From positions 186,001 to 250,000 of the forward strand of contig WEDG01002865.1 in the NCBI GenBank assembly GCA_017591395.1: 64,000 bases of DNA. The letters run 5' to 3'. Source of the DNA: Schistocephalus solidus (taxonomy: Eukaryota > Platyhelminthes > Cestoda > Diphyllobothriidea > Diphyllobothriidae). Shown here piece after piece: positions 11,101 to 23,063 of the stretch; the first letter of the stretch is position 1; the number at the start of each line of letters is the position of its first letter. Both the position numbers and the translations under genes were made by a program. Below the pieces are notes generated by a model that was not told where the DNA came from, ran no database searches, and saw only the letters and a list, made by a program, of their open reading frames with translations.

Positions 11101-11569
11101 TACAAAAGTTTCCTTTAGTAACGTGGTTAAATTTGATACTTTTTGATGCCCGTGTAAAGTCTCTTACACAATTATCACAGGTCAGTATCATCGTTTATTT
11201 TGATTGGTTATGTGGTTGAAAAGTGAGGTACAGCAACCCATCGCTATATCGTGTTTTGACTTTCGCTGTTTCCCTCTATCGGAAAGTCAAACGAGTGCAT
11301 TGCCCTAAATTACAGTAAATATGAAAATTATTTTCCTAATAATGTATATTATTACAATGTGTTTAAAATTGCACTGCGTATTAACCAAAAATCCTCAATG
11401 ATATGCTATACGTATATTTGCGAAAATTTCAATTAAAGGATTCAGAAGACCAGTTGGTGAGCATACGCGTGCTACCGGTAAATCCTCATTGGGCCAGTGC
11501 ACTTATACGGGGTGCAAGATAAAACATGTGCTCAATAATGTCATACAATTGCGTCGTGAGGAGTGGAGA

Positions 11570-11748
11570 TTAGGGACAGCAGGTTGAGTGGCGGTGATAG
11601 TTTGGTGGAGTGGGGGAGTGGGGGGATGAGAGGGGAGGAGAGGGGGAGTGGGGGAGGAGGAGTGGGGGAGTGGGGGAGGAGAGGGGATTGGGGGAGGAGA
11701 GGGGAGTGGGGAGAGGAGGAGGGGGGAGCGGGGGGAGGAGAGGGTACG
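11570..11748. repeat. G-rich minisatellite (GGGAGTGG/GGAGGAG)
   Basis: About 180 bp of irregular units such as GTGGGGGAG and GGAGAGGGG, purine-only on the plus strand. The Pro/Ser-rich frames opposite it are by-products. Confidence 0.85.
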
Positions 11749-11759
11749 GAGGGCATATA

Positions 11760-12555
11760 TTTGAGCCGCCCGTGGCCATGCTAAGCGCGGAGCTTATACG
11801 AGGTTCTTTTGTGAGCACAAGACTGGCTTTCTCAACCTGATGGCGGTGGCTTCTGTTGCTGCTAGCAGACGCTTACCCAGTGACTTGCGCTTTAAATCAC
11901 ATGGAAGGGTTCTTTGGGGTCAATACGATGCCCGGAATCAACTGTGTGTGCGAGACCAGTGTCTTTGCTCAACCATGCCAGGAGGTGATCCCTTATTCCT
12001 TCGGATATGCACCGACTCGTGTGACCAAACCCCCACTTAATCAGCTGTCTCTTATTGCCACTCAGCCTTCCACCACTCTATTCACACGACTCACTTGTAT
12101 GACAAGACCAACATTATTGATCGCATATTTTAGCCTGTACCCCGTTCGAATATAAATGTATGGGTCCGATATGTATATTTGTGTATTTGCGTATACCTAC
12201 ATCATTTCAACTAATCGTACCTAATATCTAAGTGAATAAAAGAGGTGCATGCTCTAGAACTGTGCGAAAAGTTAATAAGAATGTGGGAGGACCTATAAGG
12301 ACTTACTATAAACACCCCCAAGAAGTATCATTTGAATAATAAAAGTTTTTTTGGAAAAGGATAACAAACTTTATTACTTAAATTTTCGACGCTGGGCAAA
12401 ACAGTTGCAATTTAAAGTATGTTGAATAAAATCTAAAGGCATTTGTCATTCTCGCCAACACCTGTCACTGTGGCTGAAATTTCATCCGGATTGGCTGACG
12501 CCTTTTCGATTTTTTCAGATTGTTGTACACGGCATCAAATTTGCTGTGCCAAATA
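11760..12555. other. No recognised gene
   Basis: A 99-codon plus frame (11856-12155) with several Cys residues shows no known motif and no splice support. The rest is AT-rich and unassigned. Confidence 0.4.
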
Positions 12556-12559
12556 ATGC

Positions 12560-12770
12560 ACAAGCCATCTGAGTAAATAACCTCAAAAACTTTTCAGCCT
12601 TTCTTAGCTGGGCAGAAACAAACAATGCAAGTTTTGTTCCATGCAAATTTTTACCCAGTTTCCAGGGTATGCATGGAAAATTGAGACAAGTGGTCTCACC
12701 TCTTTACTGCCAGCTGGTGTTCGTGTAAGCGTGTAGGAGTTGAGTAAGGGAGTTGATTTCGATGGGAGGG
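12560..12770 (-). mobile_element. Degenerate Penelope-like GIY-YIG remnant
   Basis: On the minus strand TRLHEHQLAVKR is followed, after a stop, by DHLSQFSMHTLETG. This resembles the RMHEHTLAVRR...HSLEN stretch of the GIY-YIG copy at 27541-28055 over about 28 residues. Upstream (12770-13130) nothing else aligns convincingly. Confidence 0.5.
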
Positions 12771-13327
12771 CGGGGATAAATTCAAGGTGGGCAGTTTGCT
12801 AGTGGGAGGTGCTAGGAGGTGCTGTAGATAGAGAGGGGAGTTAAGGAGACCAAGTGGCTCGCTCCCCGTAGGAAAGCGAGACGGGAGTCGGTTGAGGAAC
12901 CAATGGAGCCAGTTGCTGTGACGTGCCAATTGTTGTGTCACATGCCTGTCGCACCATCTGGATTCCGAACAAGCCACTTCTGATGACTGCAAACAGACTT
13001 TTTGAGGACGGAAATGTGGGACAGCGACGCTCCCACGCGCCGTAGCTTCGATCGGTTGTTTGTAGCCCTGCATAGCGAAACTTTAGATAAAGCAAACTCT
13101 ACACCACACCCCTGAATGCATCCTGATGCCATTCTCTCCTAGTTTGCTTCGTGTGGAGTAAAATTATAGGACAGACACGCGAATGGAGGTAACGCATAAG
13201 CTCCGGAAAATAGAACCATCTGTTGTCCTGGTGTTGCAGTTAAGGTTGCGAAGAAGAGAAAACCTTCTGTACCAAAAAGTCAGCCAGAAGAATTATGTTA
13301 CCCATTTTCCGTTATTTATTGTATGTG

Positions 13328-13515
13328 TCCCCCCTAAACGGAACGCTTGACCAACGCACGGGCTGGATCAGGGCACTGTAGGCGTTATTTTGCTTGCGCT
13401 GAACCTGAGGGGCGTAGTGGCACGCGTAGATGCAGGCTCAGGTCATGCTAGCCACCTGCACCAGACCCTGGTTCCGGGCTTCCTGACTATCTTGACGTTG
13501 GGCACGGGCGGGTGA

Positions 13516-13559
<44 letters not shown>

Positions 13560-13665
13560 CGGTAGCTGCAGCGCAAGTCTACTATCACTTAAAATGAATC
13601 CACGTCCCTACGACTCCCCCTCCCCTCTGCCGTATGGAGGTGACTTATGAGCTCTAGAAAATAAA
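13328..13665 (-). repeat. R1 repeat, type B 3' module, with GA tract
   Basis: Minus-strand copy. CCCCCTAAACGG opens it, with AGATGCAGGCTCAGG, GACTATCTTGACGTTGGGC and CTGCAGCGCAAGTCTACTAT in the usual order. A (GA)n tract (13520-13556) fills the place where other copies have a short GAGAGAG, so the microsatellite grew inside the repeat. Confidence 0.7.
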
Positions 13666-13669
13666 ATCG

Positions 13670-15665
13670 TCAGGCCAACGAGCTACAGTTTGTCAATATA
13701 CTATCCCGATGGTGCAAGTAAGGAGATTACAAAGAATAAATGACTTTGGTCCAAAAAGCAACGTCACCTCTGAAGAGGGTAGAAATTCAACATTTTGGTT
13801 AAATGCTCCTGTGTTCCCACACAGAAGATCAGTAATGAATTCAGATAAGGAACGCTGTTCTCAACTTTCCCTTAGGCAGATAAGAAGGTGCTATTCAAAG
13901 TAAATGTCGCAAAGTGCATGCGTTCTTTCCTAGAAAAAAAATAATAAAAATACTGGAAAAAAAAACAAAGATTACTAGGAGGGATAAAGGCAACTACAAG
14001 ACACGGAAGTAAAAACTAAGAGGGAAGGGGGCTGGTTAAATAGTCTGAAAAATATTGGATGAGGAATTTTACCTGTCTGATTGAACGATTTGAAACACAA
14101 AGTGCGGTATTTGCATCAGCTTGTCTCAAACTGAGTGGGCCTTGGAAATTGAGCTGTAATTTTCCCATCCATTCACATATGAATTTTCTTATACGTGCAG
14201 GAGACTAGCCCATTTTGCTTCGTAGATCCTGCTCTTTACATTTTTTTCTTTATTTTAACTTCACTAATGTAGTCATTTACAAACGAAGTCAGCAACTATT
14301 GGAAAGAAGAGCATTTTGTGCAACTACGGACGACAGTTCATGATGCTGACAGTCGAAGATTTCGGTTACTATGTATCGTTTGGTATCTTCCGATGTTATC
14401 TCTTTTGCGCACGCATTTTATGCTTGAATAATGAGGTCTTTCGGCAGTAAACTTTTAAATGCTTCTTTCGAAATAAGGCATACCTCTCTCTCTCTCTCTC
14501 TAAAACAAAGCAGTTTCGTCGATAATTCCGTTCGCGAGCTACTGTGGCGTTGTAAAATATCGGTGAATCGACTAGAGAAGAAGTCAGAGACAGCAGTAGC
14601 AGAATTGAACTAAGGAATAGACTTTTTGCCGAAACGGGAGAAAAGATTAAAAAATATCGGGCCTATGGGAGAGAACCTAAATCACCATAAATAATCAGAT
14701 TATGGACTGACGAGTATGACAGTGTAATAATTAAGTTTATGAATTTGGTTAAAAAGGGACTAGACACAAAGAGAGGATGGGAGGTTGATTAACTCGGTAA
14801 CATCAAGGTACGCAAAAGTTAGCTCTTTTTGAGGAAGAACGTGAAAGGATACAGATGTAGGAGATTACTGCCGCCGAAAGATATGTCGAACTGACTTCTA
14901 ACTACGAAGCAAATGAAAAAAATTTTCCGACGACCATGTAATGAAAGGGTTTAAACCTTCCTTAGGAAGTTTAGATCGGCCTAGTTATCAAAAGTGTGAG
15001 CAACAAACATTCTATCAACATAAACAATTCATCGGCAGTGGTAGGTGACTCCGTACCACCGGGATATAATCCACACAGAAATAAAGATAATTTTGCGAGA
15101 TAGGAGGAAAGATCATCCATTATTTGGCATAGATATTGTTTTTTTGTTAAACTGACTTCGGCTTTAGCGTTATATGTTTGAGGAGTTAGTAGCCACGATG
15201 GACAGCCAAGAAAACGAATTCCTACGATTTGGGTCCTGGACAGGTAAAATTACTAGGAAGCGGGGAGGAGTCTGTTCTTTTGAAGAGAAGCTTTCCATTT
15301 TAGAAAATCTGGCTTCAGGAGCAGTAGTGGCAAATTCGCAATTCAAGACTTTTGACGGTAGCACGTGGAAACCACTTGAGAGAATAACAGGAAAGTAACC
15401 TGCATGACTTGCAGGATGGCTGACACAGGCAGCCGCATGGCCACCAGCAATCAAATACAACTGAAAAGTTACCACCGACAAGTGCAAGATCAGTGAATTA
15501 TTTTTGAAAGCCAAAGGCCATCTTCTCAATAGGTTTGGGTTTGTTCAGTGGAAAGCGGGTTGGGCGTATCTCCCTCATGAAACTGATGCATTGAGCAGTA
15601 AAGGTTATCTATGTGTAGCGTTAACCAATCTGGACTCACTGCTAGAGATAACATGGCGAAAGGCA
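13670..15665. other. No recognised gene
   Basis: About 2 kb with a short (TC)n run near 14482-14502. A 74-codon plus frame at 15174-15398 has no known motif. Nothing else is supported. Confidence 0.45.
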
Positions 15666-15669
15666 GATT

Positions 15670-15812
15670 AATATTGCCCGTAAAGACAAGGGAAACCGGA
15701 ATGGCCACTTCTGGCTTATTAGCCGTCATCAGCCAGTCATACTCAACCGCAGGCGGAGCACTGACCAAGAATCGAACCCGTGATCTGCTGATCAGAAGTC
15801 CAATGCCCATCA
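15670..15812 (-). repeat. SINE-1, truncated minus unit
   Basis: AAAGACAAGGGAAACCGGAA opens the reversed body, followed by TTATTAGCCGTCATCAGCCA and a reversed B box GAATCGAACCCGTGATCTGC. It abuts a plus-strand unit to form an inverted pair. Confidence 0.75.
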
Positions 15813-16125
15813 ACGAGCAACAGTCAATATTCCCGATCTAAACTGGCAAGATAACGAGCCTGTGGCTTAATGTTTAGAGTGATCGAATTCCAATCAACGG
15901 GTGGCGGGTTTGATCCTCAGATGGTGTACCAGCTTGGGTTGGGTACGACTGGCTAAAAAGTCCGAAATGGCCATTCCAGTCTCCTTGTCTTTGCCGGCAA
16001 TATTCATCTGCCACTTCTACTACTAGCCAATGTGCGGCTGCTGGCGGGGCTCGAGAGTGAACCTCAAGGCAGAGCGCAGCTATTGAGTTCTGTTAGGGAT
16101 CGATGAGCGTTCATTAACAAACACT
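15813..16125 (+). repeat. SINE-1, plus unit
   Basis: The order is CAGTCAATATTCCCGATCTA, an A-box region CTGTGGCTTAATGTTTAGAG, a B-box region GGTTTGATCCTCAGATG, TCCAGTCTCCTTGTCTTTGC, then TTCTACTACTAGCC and GGCTGCTGGCGGGGCTCGAG. The tRNA-like head has an anticodon-stem-like CGTTGG/TCAACG in better copies. Confidence 0.8.
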
Positions 16126-17010
16126 GGAGATAACGTCTTACCCTGGCGTCTCCGGTTCAAAGTTCTCGCAGGCCACCGAATAGGAAAAAAGAGTCAGTGG
16201 TTGAGGAACGGGAACAAGAATGACTGGGAGGACCAGTTGTGGCTCAATAATCGTCTCCGTCTGGCTACTGGTTAGTCACAGGCCCCCATCCTACCTTCAG
16301 GAAAGACCATCGAACGCCGTCCTCGAAGGAAGTTGAGCGGACTTGTTCATAGTCGAGGAAGCATTATCTGCGGACATCAGCACTCTGTAACCGGTTCGTT
16401 AGCCAAATCCATCCCAACCTCGAAGGTGATATCTCTGAAAAAAGGCTAGCCAACGTATGTCTGTAGGTCTTTTTACAATTTCAATTTTTCATTTTCTTGC
16501 TCAACTGAACGTTTTTGTACGCTTGATGGAATAAACTAACACAAAAATACAACAGCAAAATTTGACGTGCGACCAGGCGTCTTCTGTTTCGCTGCTGCAT
16601 CACGTCGGCTCCTCTTTAATTGCGCTCATCAGCCTAAATCTCTTTTAGAAAATTGTAATGGCCAATTTTATTTTCTCGATTCTTCTCCATTCACAGGTGA
16701 AGTTTCTTAAATGTACGTGGGCTGACGCATTTTTTCTCACTGCTTTTTATCACTCTTTGTTCAGATTAACTGCAATAAGAAGGTCATGTGCAAAAGACAC
16801 CTGCACCGATTTGACGAAAATCTGGCGCAATTTTTGTGACGCATTAACGGACGACCGTTCATTATACCGATATTCACAGTTTTCAGTTACTATATATTTT
16901 CTGTTTTGCGTGCCATTTTTATCCACAATGAATGGATGCCTTTTTGCTGAAAAATTTAAAATTCTGCACTCAAACTAAAGAGTATATTTCTCCCTCTCTT
17001 AAACCGCCGG
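16125..17010. other. No recognised gene
   Basis: A 106-codon plus frame at 16658-16978, rich in Phe, Leu and Cys, has no known domain and sits in AT-rich sequence. I do not call it. Confidence 0.4.
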
Positions 17011-17011
17011 A

Positions 17012-17265
17012 CGTGAACTCATCGGAGCAGCAGGCTGTCCAAACTGGCCAATCACCTTCGAGTTTGACTCATACATGGCCTCATCACTGTCTCACACTTG
17101 GGACGCCGCTCTCGCGGCTTTCGGACAGCAGCCAAATTCATCCAACCCCTCCTCCGATAATTCCTCCCAACAAGCATCCCACTTCTGATCTCCTTCTACA
17201 AAACCGGGCCAGAATATCGTAGCAGCTAGGATCTTACCTAATAAATTCAGCTGGTACGATATTGT
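17012..17265 (+). repeat. R5 repeat, copy 1
   Basis: CTGTCCAAACTGGCCAATCA, GACTCATACATGGCCTC, CACTTGGGACGCCGCTCTC, CAGCCAAATTC and TCGTAGCAGCTAGG recur in the same order in copy 2. The family is unknown and has no tRNA-like boxes. Confidence 0.6.
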
Positions 17266-17737
17266 TAACCCCGAGGTGATCGAACACGCAACTGCTAGAC
17301 GTGGTCGAGTTCAATCATCACAAATATCTTCTTTTGACTTTAATGAAATTTTCGTGTGTTATTTGATGCGACCAAAATATTGAGAAGTTAGTTACCGGCA
17401 CCCTGTCGTGAAGCGAGGTGGAGCACATCAACCACTCTCCGTCCATGAAGCCAAGGCCATGGCTCCATTCAAATCCTGCACTCAACGTGCAACTCAAGAA
17501 TCCAGTCATCGGCTTTCTCCAAATGCCCTCTCAATCTGGCTCCTTCCTGGCTCCCTGCTCATAACCTCATCATTGGTATGTACCTCATTCACTTAATTTA
17601 ACTATTTTTTTCCGTTCGGTTTTTTTTCACCTGAACTCGGGTCTGGGAAGTGAACACTTGTAATGACCCATGCGCATGTTGAACGCTGAGCCTCTCGCGA
17701 CCACATGCACGTGCGCACCAGTGGCTGTCTGGTACTA

Positions 17738-17992
17738 GCCAATCCCGACTGTCCAAACCAGCCAATTGTCTTTAAGGCTGACTCACACATGACCTCGCTG
17801 GATGCCCTGTGACAACTCCGCACGTTCTCATACTTGGGGACGCCGCCCTCTCGGCCTGGACGTGCTCTCGTCCGGCAGCCAAATTCTTCCAAACCCCTAC
17901 CCACAACTGGCGTCCCACTTCTTCTCATTTACTATGGAACCGGATCAGAGGATCGTAGCGGCTAGGGTCTGCCCTACTAACGTAAGCTGTTG
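17738..17992 (+). repeat. R5 repeat, copy 2
   Basis: CTGTCCAAACCAGCCAATTG, GACTCACACATGACCTC, ACTTGGGGACGCCGCCCTCT, CAGCCAAATTC and ATCGTAGCGGCTAGG match copy 1 in order, about 730 bp apart. Confidence 0.6.
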
Positions 17993-19217
17993 CGATAAAA
18001 TTCTTTATTTCGTGATTATGTATTGCGATTCTCCTTTGCAGTTTTCCGGCCTTTTTGTCGCTTTGTATTTCGGGTGCAAATTTACTCATTTAGCGCTAAC
18101 TGTACATATTACTTCTTTGCAGTTTTAATTGTTGTTTATACTACAGGTCTAACGGATGTTGGGAAGTTGTCCTGCAGGTTAAGACTTCGGACTTGGAGTA
18201 AATCGATGAATCTTACTCGTCGTCGCCCAAAGAAAAGCAAATTAATGGAGAAATGTTTTAGAGCAAAGACATCCGGGTCGAGCGGGTGGGAAATGTAGCA
18301 GTTTTGGAAGGCTTAAGAAGGACCTCTACACTGCACAGAACAGGCTAGGGAACGGTGGTGAATAGGAAATGCACACTGCAACTGTCGACTTTTCCGTGCA
18401 TTCTGAAAGTGTGCAAAAATAATGTCAATGAAAACGACAAAATATGCTCCTAACATGTCTTCTTCGCTTTCTTTAGACACATTTTTGGTACGCTTATTAG
18501 AAGGAATCCTTACTGAGTATATAGGTCGGTGTAGCCTTTTAGTTACAGGCCTCGCAAGTTCTTGCGGAAAGTATCGTGACATACAGTGCCCAGAGTAGCA
18601 GTTTTTCCAGGATTTTCAGGTTAGCTTAGGGACTAGAAGTACATTAGCAAAACTCCCCACCCCCTATGACGTGCGGGGTACTGAGTAGGCACCAGGTTTA
18701 GCTTAAATTACCGCCCTAATTACCATGACTTCAGTCGTGTTTTAACACAATGGCCGAATGGATGGATTTACTTGGATGGGGGACAGGCGACTGCAGGGCT
18801 GGGCAAGTAGTAGTTAATTGGCGGAAGTAGTATGCTGGCGAAACGAGTCAGCCATAAACACGGTTGACTGGAAATAGTACGTGGTTGTGAAGCCTCCCGT
18901 AAAATGTAGCGGAAACGATTAATCGATAATAATAATAATAAAAATAGTAATAATGAGGCTGTTCAATCACCGAAAATATTTTTTATTCCTCTGAGCTTTC
19001 GAAAGCGTACAGGAGTCCAGCGTCAGAGATGAAGGCAGCAACAATACAGTCACCTCAATTTGTAGCAGAAATAACCTAGGCCGAGGGTCCAGCATCCAAT
19101 AATCATTGACTGATCTAGTAAATTAATCTGAAATAAGGTAGTGCGCTGGCGGAGTGTTTTTCGTGTTAGGTCACGTTCTACGTACGGTGGGGATGTGTTC
19201 AGGCTTATAGGGACGGG

Positions 19218-19286
19218 GAGGCGGAGGAGGAGGAGGAGGAGGAGGAGGAGGAGGAGGAGGAGGAGGAGGAGGAGGAGGAGGAGGAA
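19218..19286. repeat. (GGA)n microsatellite
   Basis: About 23 uninterrupted GGA units, which explains the poly-Leu and poly-Pro frames on the other strand. Confidence 0.95.
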
Positions 19287-19467
19287 AGATAACGAGTGAG
19301 CAGACATGAGGCATCATGTGAGCCTGGTCGGAATTGGCCAAGCCACACCAAACAACGCTTGCGAACCCTTTTTTTAGATGTAACAGTTTGACGCAGATGA
19401 TGGTGAAAAAATAAAAGCGCCTCATTTATTTCCTAAGCCCTAGGAGGGAACCATTATAAAATGCATA

Positions 19468-19852
19468 CACGACAGTTCGACCGTCGTAGTCCGACGATGT
19501 CCGCCGTATGCTCCATGGGAAATTGGAGCAGGGACGGTGACTTGCGCGTGATTTAGTTTAAAGTGATAGTAGACTTGCGCTGCATCTACCGCACTCTCTC
19601 CTCCTCCCCACCTGAGCCCGGTGTCAAGACAGAGTCAAGAAGACCGGAGGCGGAGAGGACGCAGGTGGCTGGCGCGGCTGGGTCCCTTAAGTCCAAGCCG
19701 CCCCTAGGCGTGCCACCACACCTCCATGTTCGGCATTTGTTATGGGAGCGCAACCCGAATAACGCATGCCGTGCCCTGATGTGGCCCCCGTGTTGGTCAA
19801 ACGCATCTACCACGTGGCCCGTTTAGGGGGCCCAAACTGCATACAACACATT
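19468..19852 (+). repeat. R1 repeat, hybrid of type A and type B
   Basis: The shared 5' module is followed by GCAGGTGGCTGGCGCGGCTG (type A start) and then, after CCACCACACC, by CATGTTCGGCATTTGTTATG and CCACGTGGCCCGTTTAGGGG (type B end). It therefore joins both modules. Confidence 0.75.
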
Positions 19853-20064
19853 AATACTCAAACTTTACACTGGGGTAGGCATTGGAACGACTGCTCCTGT
19901 CTTTAATTATTCGTAATCAGCCCAAACGCCAGCTTCTGACACACCAAACTTCCTCGAATAGGTCCGCTACCCGTTGGCTGAGATCCGGAATATACAGTAA
20001 CATGAGCGGTGACAACCAATCAGGCACGAATACAGAAGAGGAAAGTTTAGCTCATGATCTCTTA

Positions 20065-20180
20065 GCAGTCTCGTTAAATTAATTCTACCCAGTTTTGAAA
20101 AATTCGGCGGCCTCGGTGGGATTCGAACGCGTTACAGTAAAGGGAATGTCTCAGTGCATCCGAGTTTCTAAGCCCCTGAG
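20065..20180 (-). repeat. SINE-2 copy
   Basis: The reverse complement reads CGTTCGAATCCCACCGAGGC CGCC, with a TTAGAAAC A-box side and an AT-rich tail including GAATTAATTTAA. The head matches the other two SINE-2 copies. Confidence 0.6.
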
Positions 20181-20423
20181 GTATAAGGTTCCCATCGTGA
20201 AACGAAATTGTAATGACACTTGGGTCTAGTTACCCGTGCAGCCTACTGTAAGTTATCGAATCCACCAATTCTGGTACAGTAAGCTGACTGCCTAAGCAGA
20301 ATTTCCTAAGGATCCGCCAGATGACTACCAGGTGCACCTAATAAATAGGGGTTTTTTGCAAATTTCAATAGTAAGGTGAGCAGCCAACTTGACCCACGTT
20401 TCATTAAAATCACGGCTCCCTTT

Positions 20424-20560
20424 CGGGCATCATAGCTCAGGTGGTTAGAGATTTGGCTGTACTGAAGCCTTTTCCTCGCTTTCGTGGGTTTAAATCCCAC
20501 CGATTCCATCGCGTTTACCAGAATTGAGGCAAATCAATTATTAAAATCTGCCACCCACTA
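20424..20560 (+). repeat. SINE-2 copy
   Basis: CATAGCTCAGGTGGTTAGAG (A box), GTACTGAAGCCTTTTCC, then GTGGGTTTAAATCCCACC (B box). The tail AATTGAGGCAAATCAATTAT is shared with 2130-2165. Confidence 0.65.
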
Positions 20561-20944
20561 TTCGCAGCTGCTTTTAAACCGCCCTCTCCAGTGGTTCAGG
20601 TACTTCTGACAAAGCGAAGCAATGACATTTAAAACTTCAAGAAACACTTGGTCTGACATTTCAGTGCGTTCTCGTTCAATCTGTGCTCTCAATTCACCAA
20701 CTCTGGCCGGTAAATGGCACGTACCCATTAAGCTTAGAGGTGTGAGGTCTGCGGAACAAGGAGGATATTCTATGAGATACCCTCACCTGTTTTGCAGGAT
20801 CTCACCAAGACGGGATTTCCCATCACAATGGTAGTATATAAGCGCCCTATCCGGTTGAAAAGAAAACTTCTGAATCCGGATACCATTGCTAATTTCCATG
20901 GATTGACTCCATCAAAGAAGAATAATCCACTACACTTGCCTTTG

Positions 20945-21140
20945 AGGATGAACGCTCAGTGATCGCTAACGGAACTTACGCGTTGCGCTCTGCCTTGAGG
21001 CTTTCTCTCAAGCCCCGTCAACAGCCCCACGGCGGCAAAGACAAGGGAGACTGGAATTGCCAATTCTATCCCAGGGGGTGCACTACCCGAGGCTTGAACC
21101 CATGACCAGTTGATCAATGTTCAACGCTCTAATCAGTGTC
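20945..21140 (-). repeat. SINE-1, minus unit
   Basis: GATGAACGCTCAGTGATCGC, TGCCTTGAGGC, AAAGACAAGGGAGACTGGAA and a reversed B box (GGCTTGAACCCATGACC) in SINE-1 order. The plus unit starts immediately after. Confidence 0.8.
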
Positions 21141-21440
21141 TTTTCTTTGCCGGCAATATCTATCTATCCCTTCTACTACTACTAGCCGCTGCGTGGCAGC
21201 TGGCGGGGCTGGAGAGTGAGCCTCAAGTTAGAGTGGAACAATGGAGTTCCGTTAGCGATCGGTGAGCGTTGACCAACGAATACAAGTCAACATTCCCGAT
21301 ATAAACCGGCAAGACAACGAGCCCGAGACTCAATGGTTAGAGCGTTGGACATCTGATCAACGGGTCGCGGGTTCGAGCCTCGGGTGTTGCACCACCTGGG
21401 GATGGGTATGACTGGCTGACGACGGCTAATAAGCCAGAAA
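21141..21440 (+). repeat. SINE-1, well-preserved plus unit
   Basis: CTACTACTACTAGCCGC, GCTGGCGGGGCTGGAGAGTG, GATCGGTGAGCGTTG, then the head ACTCAATGGTTAGAGCGTTG and CGGGTCGCGGGTTCGAGCCT. The latter two are clear A and B boxes of a tRNA-like pol III promoter. The loop between CGTTGG and TCAACG reads ACATCTGA, placing an Arg-type anticodon region there. Confidence 0.85.
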
Positions 21441-21444
21441 TGGC

Positions 21445-22675
21445 CAATCCACTAATCCATCGGCTGGTAGCGTGCGTAAACTTTGTGGCATGCCCGGTGG
21501 CCTCATTGTAGCAGTCACTCTTCGTGCGTGGGATAGGTGACTAAGGAGATAGGCGAACACGAAGAATTGACTCAAAACAATATTTCAACACTGTAGAAGG
21601 CGAATTACCGGCGAAATTGCAGAACCCTGGCCTAATAACCAACACAGCCAGGCTTCAGACCGATCTGCGCAGGGTTATAGCTAGCTGAGGACAGTAAAGA
21701 CGGAAAAGAAGTGGCGTGTCAGTCTTTCAGTAATAGTTCTGAAGCAATGCAACAGCAATTCAGCCGTTTTTCTTCTCCCCGCGTATAGATATTGATATTT
21801 CATGGTTAACCTCTGTCACATCAGAATGATGCTCACAACGGAAGAATGTTCCAACTTAGGACAGCAAGAGACGAAGCGTCGGCTTCGTCAGTAGCCACAA
21901 TTCCCACCACCTTGTAGGCTCAACCGACTTAGCAACCAGCTACGTTATGGCCAAAAAGGGTCTCAGAAGAGGACACGGCTCTTGCAAAAGTTGCGTAGTT
22001 ATAAAGACATAAGAAAAGGAAAAAGCGAAAAAAAAGTTTCTCAAGTGTCAAGCGCAGTGAATAGGGGTGGTGGGGGGGAAGTGGGGTTGGGGGAGGAGGG
22101 CTCGGGAGAGAAGGGGGGGAAATCCGCCTTAATAGGAGAAAATTAAAACAAGTACAGGCGGGGAAGGGAGGTAGGAAGGGAATGCGGGAGACACGTGGCA
22201 AGAGAGGGTGGTCACGTCACTAATCGGACGCTCCTCTGGCTGATTAGGACATCTTCATAGTACGCAAGTACTGAACTTAGTGAAATAGCTGCGCCAATTT
22301 TCTGTTGGATACAGCCTTCGCTAAAAGTAAAAGGATGATGGGGTGGGAGGATGGACTGAAATGAAGCGTGGCAAATGCTTCGCGTTAGATCACAGATGCA
22401 AAGGTCGTTAGTTGTGGTGCCCCACATTTGCTACTGCTGCTGCTGTATGAAAGCTGGCGCTCTTTTCACTTCTTCGGCTTCTCTTCTCTTCTTCTCGACA
22501 GCCGTACCTGAGAGAGAGAGAGAGTCGGCGGCGGCGGCGGAGGCAGCGGGGAAGGGCGAGTGAGTAGGGTCAGGCGCATTTAAGAGGGGTGGGTTGAAGG
22601 CTGGCCCCAGCCGATACGGGGGAGCGGGGGGAGGGAAAAGGCGCAGATAGAGTAACGGCCGCCGCCCCCTTCGAG
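21445..22675. other. 3' flank of the kinase gene, no other gene seen
   Basis: Purine-rich sequence with G-runs (about 22065-22120) and a GA/CGG microsatellite (22511-22555). It probably holds the kinase 3' UTR on the minus strand, but I see no AATAAA or ATTAAA in the expected place. Confidence 0.45.
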
Positions 22676-22677
22676 CT

Positions 22678-23063
22678 TTAGAATCTTTCCTCATTGGAGT
22701 CCGACTGCTGGCTGCTACCACTGCCGATCGAGGGCTGCGTACGAGGTAGGCGAGCGGAAACCCTCGAGGCGCGCGAGTCCAAATCGCCGGAGGAGACACG
22801 CGACTGACGGAAGGTGATGCGGGTGGTACCACCGGAGGTAGTACTAGAGTGATGTGAACCACTCGCCTTCTGCTCATGCGAGACAGAACCTATGGTGCTA
22901 CTGGCAGCCCTGCCCGAGTCACCCTCAAACTCGCGTTTCAGTTTGGAGAGCGATTCTACCAAGTTGGCAAAACTTGGTCGGCGGTTGGGATCAGCGGCCC
23001 AACAGCTCTGCATCTGCTTGCCCAGCGGGCGAGGCATCCAGTCCGGCGTCTTGAGGCGGTAAC
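22678..23063 (-). CDS. FES/FER-like: FES/FER-like kinase, last exon with Ser-rich tail
   Basis: This 386-nt exon follows a CTGTCTGGCAG acceptor and ends in TAA at 22678-22680. Residues 551-595 close the kinase domain with MQSCWAADPNRRPSF, including the conserved Trp and Arg of alphaH-I. Residues 597-677 form a tail dominated by Ser, Arg, Gly and Thr and ending SNEERF. Human FES and FER stop almost at the end of the kinase fold, so this tail is an extension. Its many RxxS-like sites suggest phosphorylation, which is inference. I found no convincing AATAAA signal just downstream. Confidence 0.95.

Noticed and set aside
11541..11840. Pro/Ser-rich and Gly/Glu-rich frames on both strands
   Set aside because: They come from the G-rich minisatellite.
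12340..12420. Similarity to 28215-28280 (TTTGG...AACTTTATT...AAATTTTC)
   Set aside because: Too short and AT-rich to call a repeat family by eye.
21300..21400. Genuine tRNA-Arg gene
   Set aside because: The same head recurs in all SINE-1 copies with a fixed non-tRNA body.
22431..22877. 148-codon minus frame beside the kinase stop
   Set aside because: It overlaps the kinase last exon in another frame, is low complexity, and has no motif.
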